Assembly (NCBI RefSeq): GCF_002119685.1
Contig: NZ_CP021108.1
Coordinates: 1,240,001-1,304,000, forward strand
Direction: 5' to 3'
DNA: 64,000 bases
Origin: Bordetella genomosp. 8
GTDB lineage: Bacteria > Pseudomonadota > Gammaproteobacteria > Burkholderiales > Burkholderiaceae_B
The notes under the pieces are model-generated. The model saw only the letters and a list, made by a program, of their open reading frames with translations, was not told the origin of the DNA and ran no database searches. Position 1 is the stretch's first letter. Each line of letters begins with the position of its first letter. The position numbers and the translations under genes were made by a program. Shown here piece after piece: positions 7,767 to 15,781 of the stretch.

Positions 7767-8777
7767 ATGATTTCCTCCATCGTGCTGTTTTTTGCCTCGG
7801 CAGCGGTGATCTATTTCGCCTGCGAATACTTCGTCAACGGCGTCGAATGGGTCGGTCACAGATTGGAATTGGGCGCCACCGCGGTGGGCACCGTGCTGGC
7901 GGCCTTCGGCACCGCGTTGCCCGAAAGCGCGGTGACCTTCATGGCGGTCGTCTTCGGCACGACGCCGGACCAGAAAGATATCGGCGTCGGCGCGGCCATG
8001 GGCGGTCCGCTGGTGCTGTCCACCCTGGCCTATGCCGTGGTGGGGCTGTCGCTGCTGCGGATGCAGAAGCGGCGTCCCGCCGGCGCGGACGATCCTCGCA
8101 TCAAGGCCGACCAGCAGCGCCTGGCCCGCGACCAGGGCTGGTTCATGGCCATCTTCATCTTCAAGGTGGGCCTGGGCCTGATCGCCTTCGCGTGGAAGCC
8201 GTGGCTGGGCATCCTGTTCCTGGCCGCCTACGCCCTGTACGTCAAGCGCGAACTGGCCGCCGAGGATACCTGTACGGAAGCCGACGTCCTGGAACCGCTC
8301 AAGCTGCGGCCGCGCGACCCCCAGCCCACCATGGGGTGGGCCTGTTTCCAGACCATCCTGGCCCTGGTCGTGATCGCGATCGCCTCGCGGGTATTCGTGC
8401 TGCAGATCGAATCGCTGGGCGAGCTGCTCGGCGCGTCCCCCCATATCGCGGCGCTGCTGCTGGCCCCCGTCGCCACCGAACTGCCGGAGATCATGAACGC
8501 GATCATCTGGGTGCGGCAGGGCAAGGAGCGCCTGGCCCTGGCGAATATTTCCGGCGCGATGATGATCCAGGCGACCATCCCCAGCGCGCTGGGCATCTTC
8601 CTGACCCCCTGGCTGCTGGACGGCACCCTGCTGGCCGCCGGCCTGTTCACCATGCTGTCCATCGGCGTGCTCTGGCTGCGTTTCCGCCAGGACGCCATGA
8701 GCCTGCGCACGCTGTCCGCCGTGGGCGGCCTGTATGCGTTGTTCGCCGGTTACATCGGCTGGCATTTCTACGCTTGA
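7767..8777 (+). CDS. Sodium/calcium-exchanger-family (CaCA) cation antiporter under a manganese riboswitch
   Basis: This 336-residue inner-membrane protein has about ten hydrophobic segments and two inverted alpha-repeats. The first (about residues 30-85) carries GTALPES; the second (about 227-275) carries ATELPEI. In this family these acidic motifs bind the exported cation. The frame is open upstream, but that part is the riboswitch RNA, so the ATG starting MISSIVLFFASA is the start. The central cytoplasmic loop (about 95-125) is charged. The riboswitch predicts induction by Mn2+, so the real physiological substrate may be manganese rather than, or along with, calcium. That inference comes from the regulation, not from the protein. 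Confidence 0.88.
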   Translation: MISSIVLFFASAAVIYFACEYFVNGVEWVGHRLELGATAVGTVLAAFGTALPESAVTFMAVVFGTTPDQKDIGVGAAMGGPLVLSTLAYAVVGLSLLRMQKRRPAGADDPRIKADQQRLARDQGWFMAIFIFKVGLGLIAFAWKPWLGILFLAAYALYVKRELAAEDTCTEADVLEPLKLRPRDPQPTMGWACFQTILALVVIAIASRVFVLQIESLGELLGASPHIAALLLAPVATELPEIMNAIIWVRQGKERLALANISGAMMIQATIPSALGIFLTPWLLDGTLLAAGLFTMLSIGVLWLRFRQDAMSLRTLSAVGGLYALFAGYIGWHFYA

Positions 8778-8792
8778 AGAGACGCTAAGCCA

Positions 8793-8822
8793 TTGAGCTC
8801 ATGGGGTAAACCCGTTTACAAT
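8793..8822 (+). promoter_or_regulatory. Sigma-70-like promoter for a long leader RNA
   Basis: TTGAGC (8793-8798) and TACAAT (8817-8822) are separated by 18 bases. The expected transcript start is near 8829. The promoter begins 16 bases after the exchanger gene stops, and about 380 bases separate the transcript start from the next larger gene, so a long 5' leader is implied. Confidence 0.65.
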
Positions 8823-8851
8823 AGGGACTTCGAATCCCCAGGAGTTGCTAC

Positions 8852-8908
8852 GTGAATACAGATTCCGGCGACAGTAGTAGTCGACCTAGTGTCGGCGTCG
8901 CTGCCTGA
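8852..8908 (+). CDS. Putative 18-residue leader peptide
   Basis: A GTG start has a good ribosome-binding site (AGGAG at 8840-8844, 7 bases of spacing). It opens an 18-codon frame reading MNTDSGDSSSRPSVGVAA and ending in TGA. The stop codon directly touches the left arm (ATAGGGT, 8908-8914) of an RNA helix, so a ribosome reaching the stop would cover that arm. This is the layout of leader peptides that control attenuation. The early acidic and serine-rich stretch recalls, only loosely, the acidic start of the Salmonella MgtL leader peptide. No known leader peptide is recognised by sequence, and expression is untested. Confidence 0.5.
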   Translation: MNTDSGDSSSRPSVGVAA

Positions 8909-8957
8909 TAGGGTTCACGCAGATCAGCTCTGCCGCACCCTATTTCGCAGGGTGCGG
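8908..8957 (+). promoter_or_regulatory. Mutually exclusive hairpins in the leader (attenuator-like)
   Basis: Helix A pairs ATAGGGT (8908-8914) with ACCCTAT (8937-8943). Helix B pairs CCGCACCCT (8933-8941) with AGGGTGCGG (8949-8957), a perfect 9-base-pair stem with a 7-base loop. The two share bases 8937-8941 and cannot form together. Helix A begins at the last base of the leader-peptide stop codon. No T-run follows helix B, so the output would be Rho-dependent termination or translation control rather than a simple intrinsic terminator. Confidence 0.6.
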
Positions 8958-9210
8958 TCTCCAAACCGCTCACTCCCCGTTCCGCTTCCTCTCTGTCTGC
9001 CTGCCCCCCGTGGTGCTTGGCAAGCCAGGATCCGCGCGCCGCGTTATGCGACGCGCATGTATGGAATAGCGGCGCGGCCTGCCTTTGCGCAGCGCAGTCG
9101 TTTGAATCGTCCGTCGTCATCCGTGGCCATGCCTTGCCCAGCGCAATGCATGCCATGGGTGCCGTCGTGACGCGTGTTCACGCGGGACCCGCTTCAGTAA
9201 GGAGGCCACC

Positions 9211-9546
9211 ATGCGTGTTTTCGATATGTTCCTGCGCCGTGCCGGTGTCGACCGTGCCGCCATGCCCGAGCGCCGCGGTGCCAGTTCGCGCCTGACGGTG
9301 GTGTGTCCGCGCGATGCGTTGGGCGCGGTGCGCAAGCACATCGTCTCCGACTTCAAGGCGGCCGGATTGACGGTATCGCAGATGCAGGTGGACCAGGGCA
9401 GCGATCAACAGCTGGCATCCGCCTGCATCACCGTTAAATGCCCCGCTGATATGAGAACGATACTTATGTCGCACGCGCGCCAATTGCAGGCGCATCCCAG
9501 CATCAGGCACGTACACTTCGGTGACCTGCGGCGTGCCGCGTCTTGA
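9211..9546 (+). CDS. Small soluble protein resembling the C-terminal (ACT-like) domain of MgtC
   Basis: This 111-residue protein has no signal peptide or membrane segment. From about residue 27 it has an alternating beta-alpha-beta pattern (RLTVVCPRDALGAVRKHIVS, then VSQMQVDQ, then SACITVKCPADMRTILMSH). This resembles the cytosolic ACT-like domain that ends MgtC proteins, but the membrane domain of MgtC is absent. The ribosome-binding site is strong (AAGGAGG, about 6 bases before ATG). A promoter about 400 bases upstream and a structured leader suggest tight control, possibly by divalent cations, as does the neighbouring manganese-riboswitch exchanger. The family assignment is moderate. It could be a regulator of a cation transporter encoded elsewhere or a remnant of a larger locus. 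Confidence 0.6.
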   Translation: MRVFDMFLRRAGVDRAAMPERRGASSRLTVVCPRDALGAVRKHIVSDFKAAGLTVSQMQVDQGSDQQLASACITVKCPADMRTILMSHARQLQAHPSIRHVHFGDLRRAAS

Positions 9547-9590
9547 ACCTTGGACGCGCACGTGGTTCGGGGTATCCGAGGCTGCGTTCA

Positions 9591-10712
9591 ATGAAGAAAC
9601 ATGTTCTATCCGCCGCGCTGACCAGCGCGGCTTTCTTTTATCCGTCGGTCGGCCATGCCGACCCGGATGACGATACGCCCGCGGGCGTGACGCTGTACGG
9701 CCTGATCGATATCGGCGTCGCCAGCCAGCACACGTCGGGGCAGGGCACGCGCAACAGCATGATCACGGGCGGGCAGACCGACTCGCTGTGGGGCATGCGC
9801 GGCAAGGAAGACCTGAGCGGCGGGTGGCGCGCCTCGTTCCAGCTGGAAACGGGCTTCAATGCCGCCAATGGGCTCGTGGAAGACGACGCCAACCGCCTGT
9901 TCAACTACAACGCCTGGGTCGGGCTGGGCCACGACTCCGTGGGCGAACTGCGCCTGGGCCGGCAGGCGACCATCGCCAACCAATTCTTCGGCGATCTGGA
10001 GCAGGCCGGATGGAAGGACATGGGGCTGGGCGCAACCTTCAAGGCCTCCGACACCTTCCAGTTCGATAACACCGTGAATTACCTGTCGCCCAGCTTCGGC
10101 GGCCTGAAGTTCGGCATGGGCTACTCGTTCAACGCGGACGACGGCAGCGCGTCCGGCTTCCGCACGGCGAACAACAATCGCGCCTACAGCCTGGGCCTGC
10201 GCTACGAGCAGGGCCCCTTGCTGGCGGTGGCGACCTGGGACCAGATGCGCCTGGGCGCGACGGACGCCGGCGGCGCGCGGCCGCGCGCGTTGCAGCTGGG
10301 CGTGTCGTATGACTTCGAGGTCGTGAAGATCGCCGTCGCATGGACGCGCCAGCAGGATGGCTTCGTCGGACTGGATGGCGCCGATCCGGACGGCCTGGGC
10401 GTGGACATCGGGCCCGCGGCCTTCGTGCATGGCGGGCGGGTCGATGCCTGGTACCTGGGCGCGACCGTGCCCATGGGGCCCGGCAGCCTGGTCGCGCAGT
10501 GGTCGCCCGCCAGGCCTTCCTGGTCCTGGGATGACGGCAGGCGTGCGCGTACGGCACAGGTGGCCACGCTGGGCTATATCTATCCGCTGTCCAAGCGCAC
10601 CAGCCTGTACTCCTTCGTCGGCTACGCACGCAACTACACGCTGGACAACCAGTTCGATCCCGATAACTCCCACACCACCCGCGTGGCGCTGGGGATCACG
10701 CATCAGTTCTAG
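9591..10712 (+). CDS. Gram-negative porin (trimeric general-porin family)
   Basis: This 373-residue outer-membrane protein has a signal peptide (MKKHVLSAALTSAAFF, cleaved near GHA-DPD). It then shows the typical first strand SVTLYG-like start (here GVTLYGLIDIGV) and ends in an aromatic residue (THQF), the signal for outer-membrane assembly. Alternating hydrophobic strands with SLWGMRGKEDL and LRLGRQATIANQF match the Burkholderiales porin_4 family. An upstream extension of the frame overlaps the previous gene by 4 bases, but the ATG before KKHVLS is the clear start. It may be co-transcribed with the MgtC-domain-like gene; a near-perfect palindrome right after its stop probably ends the transcript. 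Confidence 0.93.
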   Translation: MKKHVLSAALTSAAFFYPSVGHADPDDDTPAGVTLYGLIDIGVASQHTSGQGTRNSMITGGQTDSLWGMRGKEDLSGGWRASFQLETGFNAANGLVEDDANRLFNYNAWVGLGHDSVGELRLGRQATIANQFFGDLEQAGWKDMGLGATFKASDTFQFDNTVNYLSPSFGGLKFGMGYSFNADDGSASGFRTANNNRAYSLGLRYEQGPLLAVATWDQMRLGATDAGGARPRALQLGVSYDFEVVKIAVAWTRQQDGFVGLDGADPDGLGVDIGPAAFVHGGRVDAWYLGATVPMGPGSLVAQWSPARPSWSWDDGRRARTAQVATLGYIYPLSKRTSLYSFVGYARNYTLDNQFDPDNSHTTRVALGITHQF

Positions 10713-10735
10713 GCGCGGCGCGGGCCGCGCCGCGC
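10713..10735 (+). terminator. 11-base-pair palindrome immediately after the porin stop codon
   Basis: GCGCGGCGCGG (10713-10723) is perfectly complementary to 10725-10735 around a single central G. No T-run follows, so it is a terminator-like or mRNA-stabilising hairpin rather than a classical intrinsic terminator. It begins at the base after the TAG stop. Confidence 0.5.
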
Positions 10736-10754
10736 GGCAGCCGGGCGCGCCGAC

Positions 10755-10760
10755 TACAAT
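10755..10760 (+). promoter_or_regulatory. Candidate -10 box for the CtaG-like gene
   Basis: TACAAT lies 47 bases before the proposed TTG start of the CtaG-like gene. The upstream bases are the very GC-rich palindrome after the porin, so no convincing -35 element is seen. Confidence 0.4.
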
Positions 10761-10807
10761 GCCCCTTTCCCCGCCATCCAGGCGGAGCGCTTTTCGGGAC
10801 CCCGCCT

Positions 10808-11665
10808 TTGCTGCTGCTCGACTGGCTCATACCCTGGGAGTTTTCACCGACGCTGGTGGCGCTGTTCATCGCCGGCGGGGTGCTGTTCGTGCGCGGCGGC
10901 CGCGTGCATCATGTATCGGTCGTGCGCAAAGGCCTGTTCTGGGCCGGCATGGCGCTGCTCTACCTGTCCTTGCACACCCGGGTGGACTATTACGCGGAGC
11001 GGATGTTCTTCATCCACCGCATCCAGCACCTGGTGCTGCATCATCTGGGGCCGCTGGTGGTGATGGCCGCCTATCCCGGGTCCGCCATGCGCGCCGGCCT
11101 GCCGGTCGGTGTGCGCCGTTGGTTGCACGGCTTCCGCGCGACCGCCCTGGGGCGTTTCGTGGAAGCCACGCTCACGCACAAGATATTGGTGCCAGTCCTG
11201 TTCGTGTTCCTGGTCGTGGTGTGGCTGCTGCCCACCGTGCAGTTCTATTCCATGCTGGACTGGCGCCTGTACCGGCTGATGAACTGGTCGGTCGTCATCA
11301 CCGGCTTCCTGTACTGGAACCTGATCCTGGATCGCCGCCCCAGCCCGCCCGCCGCGATGTCGCCGGGTGGCCGTGTCATTTCCCCCATCCTGACCATGGC
11401 GCCGCAGATGGTGGCGGGGGCATATATCGCGCTGACCCAGACCGACCTGTACCCTCTATTCGAACTGTGCGGCCGGGCCATACCGATGCCCGCGCTGATG
11501 GATCAGAGCATAGGGGGCTTGACCATGTGGATACCCGCGGCGCTCGTTGAGCTGGTGGGCCTGCTGGTGGCCTTGGGCAGCCTGATGCGATTGTCCGGCA
11601 AGGGCAGGCTGCCGGTGCGCCGGCGGCGCGGGCGTATGGTCGCCGCGCCGCCGGCCGCGCGCTGA
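10808..11665 (+). CDS. Cytochrome c oxidase assembly factor, CtaG_caa3 family
   Basis: This 285-residue protein has about seven membrane helices. It carries the family's histidine-rich segment FFIHRIQHLVLHHLGPLVV (about residues 74-92) and the later YWNLILDRRP and ISPILTMAPQM motifs. CtaG_caa3 proteins are linked to assembly of caa3-type or related haem-copper oxidases, perhaps in copper delivery; the exact role is poorly known. The start is a TTG (LLLLDWLIPWEF), chosen because the frame begins there and a -10 box lies 47 bases upstream. The ribosome-binding site is weak, so the start is uncertain. No oxidase subunit genes are nearby, so it is an orphan copy. It converges on galU. Confidence 0.85.
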   Translation: MLLLDWLIPWEFSPTLVALFIAGGVLFVRGGRVHHVSVVRKGLFWAGMALLYLSLHTRVDYYAERMFFIHRIQHLVLHHLGPLVVMAAYPGSAMRAGLPVGVRRWLHGFRATALGRFVEATLTHKILVPVLFVFLVVVWLLPTVQFYSMLDWRLYRLMNWSVVITGFLYWNLILDRRPSPPAAMSPGGRVISPILTMAPQMVAGAYIALTQTDLYPLFELCGRAIPMPALMDQSIGGLTMWIPAALVELVGLLVALGSLMRLSGKGRLPVRRRRGRMVAAPPAAR

Positions 11666-11687
11666 TCGGCGCGCGCCGTCAGGCGGA

Positions 11688-12527
11688 TTACTTCGGTTCC
11701 AGGCCGTGGTACTTGCGGCCCAGCGCGACGGTGGCTTCGAACATGCCGTGCTTGTTGCCGCAGTCGTATCGCGTGCCTTCATAGCGATGCGCGAACACCG
11801 CGCGTTCGCGCATCAGCGAGGCGATGCCGTCGGTGAGCTGGATCTCGTTGCCCGCGCCCAGCTTGGTGGCGCGCAGGTGTTCGAAGATCTCGGGTTCCAG
11901 CACATAGCGGCCGACGACGGCCAGGGTGGACGGCGCCTGTTCCGGCTCGGGCTTTTCCACGATATGTTCGACGCGTTCCGTGCGTTCATCCACCCGGCGG
12001 GCGGCCACGATGCCGTACTTTTTGGTTTCCGCGCGAGGCACGTCCTGCACGCCCAGCACGCTGCCGTCGTACTTGATGGCGGTGTTGACCAGTTGCTTGA
12101 GCACCGGCGTGTCGGCGTCGATCAGGTCATCGGCCAGCACGACCGCGAAGGGCTCGTTGCCTACCGCGGGTTCGGCGGTCAACACCGCGTGGCCCAGGCC
12201 GAGCGGGGCGGACTGGCGGATATAAATGCAGTTGACGCCGGCGGGCAGGATGCCGCGAACCATGTTCAGCAGTTCGACCTTGCCCTTCTTTTCCAGGTCC
12301 GATTCCAGCTCCGGGGCGGAGTCGAAATGGTCTTCGATGGCCCGCTTGTTGCGCCCGGTGACAAATACGAGATCCGTGATGCCAGCGGCCACGGCTTCTT
12401 CCACGGCGTATTGGATCAAGGGCTTATCCACGACAGGAAGCATTTCCTTGGGCATGGCCTTGGTGGCCGGCAGAAAACGGGTGCCCATGCCCGCAACAGG
12501 GAAGACAGCTTTTCTTATGGGTCGCAT
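11688..12527 (-). CDS. galU: UTP--glucose-1-phosphate uridylyltransferase GalU
   Basis: This 279-residue nucleotidyltransferase makes UDP-glucose from UTP and glucose 1-phosphate, feeding surface polysaccharide and LPS synthesis in the cytoplasm. The N-terminus has the nucleotide-binding motif [19 protein letters not shown] (about residues 13-31). The catalytic region has [13 protein letters not shown], and ADDLIDAD and EKPEPEQAP follow at the expected places. The length is typical for bacterial GalU. A 13-base repeat (GGAAYCTCGGTAT) occurs twice just upstream of its start, and the divergent gene is a BepA-like protease. No sign of truncation. Confidence 0.97.
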   Translation of the reverse strand: MRPIRKAVFPVAGMGTRFLPATKAMPKEMLPVVDKPLIQYAVEEAVAAGITDLVFVTGRNKRAIEDHFDSAPELESDLEKKGKVELLNMVRGILPAGVNCIYIRQSAPLGLGHAVLTAEPAVGNEPFAVVLADDLIDADTPVLKQLVNTAIKYDGSVLGVQDVPRAETKKYGIVAARRVDERTERVEHIVEKPEPEQAPSTLAVVGRYVLEPEIFEHLRATKLGAGNEIQLTDGIASLMRERAVFAHRYEGTRYDCGNKHGMFEATVALGRKYHGLEPK

Positions 12528-12597
12528 TGGAACCTCGGTATGATGGAATCTCGGTATTGCTAGGAAAGGGATATTTGTGCGTGGCTATGATACTCGC

Positions 12598-14112
12598 ATG
12601 AAACGCCGTGCCCTGCGGCCATCGTTCGGCGTAAGCAAGGCGCTCATGCTGTTGCTTTGTGCTTCATTATTGAGCGGGCCGCCATCGGCCGCCTGGGCTC
12701 AGCCAGTCGGGCTACCTTCGATGGGGGCCGCTTCCGCGGATCAGCTGTCGCCGTATTCGGAGCGCCAGCTGGGCAACCTGATCATGGCCGAGGGGCGGCG
12801 CGACCCGACGTACATCAGCGATCCGGAAGTCAACCAATACCTTACTTCCATGGGCCGCAAGCTGGCTACATACGCCCCCGGTACGGTTCCAACCGTCGAC
12901 CTGTTCGGCGTGCGCGATCCCGAGATCAATGCCTTTGCCCTGCCGGGCGGCTATATCGGCGTCAACAGCGGCCTGGTCGTCGCCACGCAAAGCGAATCCG
13001 AGCTGGCGGCGGTGCTGGCGCACGAAATCGGCCACGTCGTGCAGCGGCACATCGCCCGCGGCATGACGCAGGGCAAGCAGACCAGCGCCATCATGCTCGC
13101 TTCGCTGGCAGCCGCGCTGCTGGCCGGCTTGGCCGGCGCCGGTGGCAACCTGGCCGTGGGGGTGGCGGCGTTCGGGCAGGCGGCCGCCATCGATCGCCAA
13201 CTGGGCTTCTCCCGGGATGCCGAACGGGAAGCGGACCGCGCCGGCTTCCAGATGCTGACCAGCGCGGGCTACAACCCCAGCGGGATGTCGCACATGTTCG
13301 AGCGGCTGATGAACGCATCGCGCCTGAACGAAGGGATAGGCGGCGGCGCCTGGGCATCGACCCACCCGCTGTCCATCGACCGGATGTCGGACATCGAGAA
13401 CCGCGTGCGCAACCTGCCGCGCGGCAACCACGTCGACACCGATGATTATTGGTATGTGCGCGCCAAGATGCGCGTCATCCAGGGGCAGGATACGGCGGGG
13501 CTGCGCACGTCCACCCAACAGTTCCAGGACGAGGCCCGCACGCTGACGGGCGTGCAGCAGTCGGCGGCCTATTACGGCCTGGCGCTGGGCGCCATGCGGC
13601 GCGAAGATCTGGCCGGCGCGGATCGCTACCTGAAACAGGCGATGGCGAACGGCCGTTCATCGGCGGAGCTCGACAGGCTGGCCATCGACCTGGCCAACGC
13701 GCAGAAGGACTCGGCGCGTGCGCTGTCGCTGGCCGAGGCCGCCTGGAAAGCCTGGCCGGCCAGCTATGCGATCGCCATCGCCTACGTGCAGGCCTTGCAG
13801 CAGGCGGGGCGTGACGCGCAGGCGCAGGCTTTCCTGCGGGAACGCATCAAGCAGTGGGGAGAGGACGAGCCGGTGTTCTACCAGTTGCTGGCACAAAGCG
13901 AGGAAAGGACCGGCGACCGCGTGCAGGCGCGGCGCGACATGGCGACCTATTACACCGCGATCGGCGCTTTCCCGGCGGCCGAGGCGCAATTGCGCCAGGC
14001 CCGCGATATGTCGCGCGATTTCTATGTTTCTTCGCAGATCGACGTGCAGATCAAGCAGGTCAGGGACAAGCTGGACGAGCAGCGCGAACTGCTGCAACGG
14101 TTCAAGAGCTGA
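12598..14112 (+). CDS. M48-family periplasmic metalloprotease/chaperone (BepA-like) with TPR domain
   Basis: This 504-residue exported zinc protease has a signal peptide that ends near AAWAQP (about residue 35). The zinc site is HEIGHVVQRH (HExxH at 142-146), with the third ligand likely the Glu in DAEREADRAGF (about 207-217). The C-terminal half (about 290-500) is made of TPR-like helices. This order matches E. coli BepA/YfgC, which helps LptD and BAM assembly and degrades stalled outer-membrane proteins. A GTG seven codons upstream (12577) is possible, but ATG followed by KRRALRP gives a normal signal peptide. It is divergent from galU and convergent with the next gene. Confidence 0.93.
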   Translation: MKRRALRPSFGVSKALMLLLCASLLSGPPSAAWAQPVGLPSMGAASADQLSPYSERQLGNLIMAEGRRDPTYISDPEVNQYLTSMGRKLATYAPGTVPTVDLFGVRDPEINAFALPGGYIGVNSGLVVATQSESELAAVLAHEIGHVVQRHIARGMTQGKQTSAIMLASLAAALLAGLAGAGGNLAVGVAAFGQAAAIDRQLGFSRDAEREADRAGFQMLTSAGYNPSGMSHMFERLMNASRLNEGIGGGAWASTHPLSIDRMSDIENRVRNLPRGNHVDTDDYWYVRAKMRVIQGQDTAGLRTSTQQFQDEARTLTGVQQSAAYYGLALGAMRREDLAGADRYLKQAMANGRSSAELDRLAIDLANAQKDSARALSLAEAAWKAWPASYAIAIAYVQALQQAGRDAQAQAFLRERIKQWGEDEPVFYQLLAQSEERTGDRVQARRDMATYYTAIGAFPAAEAQLRQARDMSRDFYVSSQIDVQIKQVRDKLDEQRELLQRFKS

Positions 14113-14123
14113 GCGGCCGGCCG

Positions 14124-15221
14124 TCAGCCGCCTGTTTCGAAGAAACGCCCCAGCCGCTGCGGCAGCCAGCCCAGGTGCGCGGGAAACGGGCCCGTGGGGA
14201 AACCCGCGTGGCCGCCGTTGGCCGGCTGGTGCAGCAGTACGTGCGGCGAGCAATCCGCCGGCCCGGGCAATGCCGGCTCGGGAAAAAACGGATCGTTGCG
14301 CGCGTTGAGCACCAGCGTCGGTACCGCGATCGAGGCCAGCCAGGGTTTGCTGGACGCGCGCGTCCAGTAATCCAGGGCGTTGCGGAAACCGTGCATGGGC
14401 GCGGTATAGGCATCGTCGAAGTCGCGCAGATTGCGCGCATGCGCGATGCGCATCACGTCGATGGCGCCTGGAAAACGCCGCGCCTTCTCCAGCACCTTGT
14501 GCTTCATGGTGCGCAGGAAGTAAGCGCTGTAAATGCGCCGGTTGATGAAACCTCGGCACAGGCTGTTGCCGCCGGCCACCAGGTCCAGGGGGACGGAAAT
14601 GCCGGCGCAAGCGGCCAGCCAATCCACCGACTGCTGCTGTTCGCCGACGTATTTCAGCAGCGCGTTGCCCCCGAGCGATACGCCAACGGCGTGCCAGCGG
14701 GCATGCGGCGCGCGCGCCCGGACGCTGGCCAGCATGAATCCGACTTCATCCGAGTCGCCCGAATAATAGGCGCGCGCCAGCCGGTTGGGCGTGCCCGAGC
14801 AGCCGCGGAAATGCGCGATGGCGACGATCCAGCCGCGCGCGCGGAAATAGTGGGCGATGGACTGCGCGTAGCGGCTCAGGCTGCCGCCTTCCAGGCCGTG
14901 GAACAGGACCAGCGCCGGGGTGCCGGGCAGCTGTGGCAGCGACGCCCAATCGGCGTCGACGATCCAGCGTGCCGCCGCGCTCTTGGCCGTGACGACCGGC
15001 GGCGCCGCCGCGGGCTGGCCGTCCACGGATTTATGGGGAAACAGGCCGGGACCGGTCCAATCGATATCGATGAAATCGCCGTCCGGCGTGTCGACGCGTT
15101 CGCGCACGAAGGCGATACGGTGATAGTGCGCCAGGGTGGCGGCGTACAGCGTCTGGCTATGCCCGTCGGGCAGCCAGCGCGGTACGGGGCAGGGGGTGGT
15201 ATCCAGTCGGGCGTAGGCCAA
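14124..15221 (-). CDS. Alpha/beta hydrolase, YheT family (COG0429)
   Basis: This 365-residue putative cytoplasmic esterase has the family opening RWLPDGHSQTLYAA at the N-terminus, the oxyanion-side motif LFHGLEGGSLSRYAQ and the nucleophile elbow GVSLGGN. The acidic and His members of the triad are expected late, within LVLNARNDPFF and the GGHAGF motif near the C-terminus, both present. YheT-type proteins are widespread, but their substrates are not established. The gene ends 11 bases from the end of the BepA-like gene (tail to tail). It is followed upstream by an NTF2-like gene only 14 bases away, so the two may be co-transcribed. Confidence 0.9.
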   Translation of the reverse strand: MAYARLDTTPCPVPRWLPDGHSQTLYAATLAHYHRIAFVRERVDTPDGDFIDIDWTGPGLFPHKSVDGQPAAAPPVVTAKSAAARWIVDADWASLPQLPGTPALVLFHGLEGGSLSRYAQSIAHYFRARGWIVAIAHFRGCSGTPNRLARAYYSGDSDEVGFMLASVRARAPHARWHAVGVSLGGNALLKYVGEQQQSVDWLAACAGISVPLDLVAGGNSLCRGFINRRIYSAYFLRTMKHKVLEKARRFPGAIDVMRIAHARNLRDFDDAYTAPMHGFRNALDYWTRASSKPWLASIAVPTLVLNARNDPFFPEPALPGPADCSPHVLLHQPANGGHAGFPTGPFPAHLGWLPQRLGRFFETGG

Positions 15222-15235
15222 AAGCTGTCACCCGC

Positions 15236-15658
15236 CTAATGCAGCATGTCAGGGACGTCGTGCAGGTCCAGCAGTCCGGCTTCCGCCGGCGCCGCGGATG
15301 CATGGTGCATGACCATGCGCCAGCCGGTCGGTCCCTTGTGGTAGATATTGGTCGCGTAGCAGCTGACGTAGCCGTCATGCGGCCCCTTGGACGAGCCGAC
15401 CTGTTCGACCAGTATGTGCACCGCGCTGCCCATGCTCTGCATGATCAGCGGTCGCATCGGCCGCACGTGCAGCGGGCCCGCCGCGAGTATCGCCTGCCAG
15501 GATTCTTCCACCGCCTTGTGGCCGACGATGCGCATGCCTCCGGGGTGGATGCATACGATTTCCTCGTCGTCCGCCCAGACCTGCATCAGGCGGGTCAGGT
15601 CGGCGTGTTCCAGTGCTTCGTAGAAAGCGTCTTCGGTTTCTTGCGGCGTGGCGAACAT
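15236..15658 (-). CDS. SnoaL/NTF2-like fold protein
   Basis: This 140-residue protein of the nuclear transport factor 2-like (SnoaL/DUF4440) fold has the typical opening EDAFYEALEHADLTRLMQVW. It continues with the usual IVCIHPGGMRIVGHKAVEESW segment (split by a beta bulge) and a C-terminal sheet with WRMVMHHAS. Members are small cone-shaped proteins, either enzymes or ligand binders; no catalytic residues can be assigned here. It sits 14 bases upstream of the YheT-like gene in the same direction, so a shared transcript is likely. The function is unknown. Confidence 0.85.
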   Translation of the reverse strand: MFATPQETEDAFYEALEHADLTRLMQVWADDEEIVCIHPGGMRIVGHKAVEESWQAILAAGPLHVRPMRPLIMQSMGSAVHILVEQVGSSKGPHDGYVSCYATNIYHKGPTGWRMVMHHASAAPAEAGLLDLHDVPDMLH

Positions 15659-15781
15659 GGGCTGGTCGAACGAAAACGAAGTGGACGAAAGGCAAGGCCG
15701 GCTAGGCGCGGGATCCTGGCGAAGACCGGTCGGGGCCGAGGGTCGCGGGCAGGCGCGGGCAAGCCGAGGCAGGGCGCGAGG

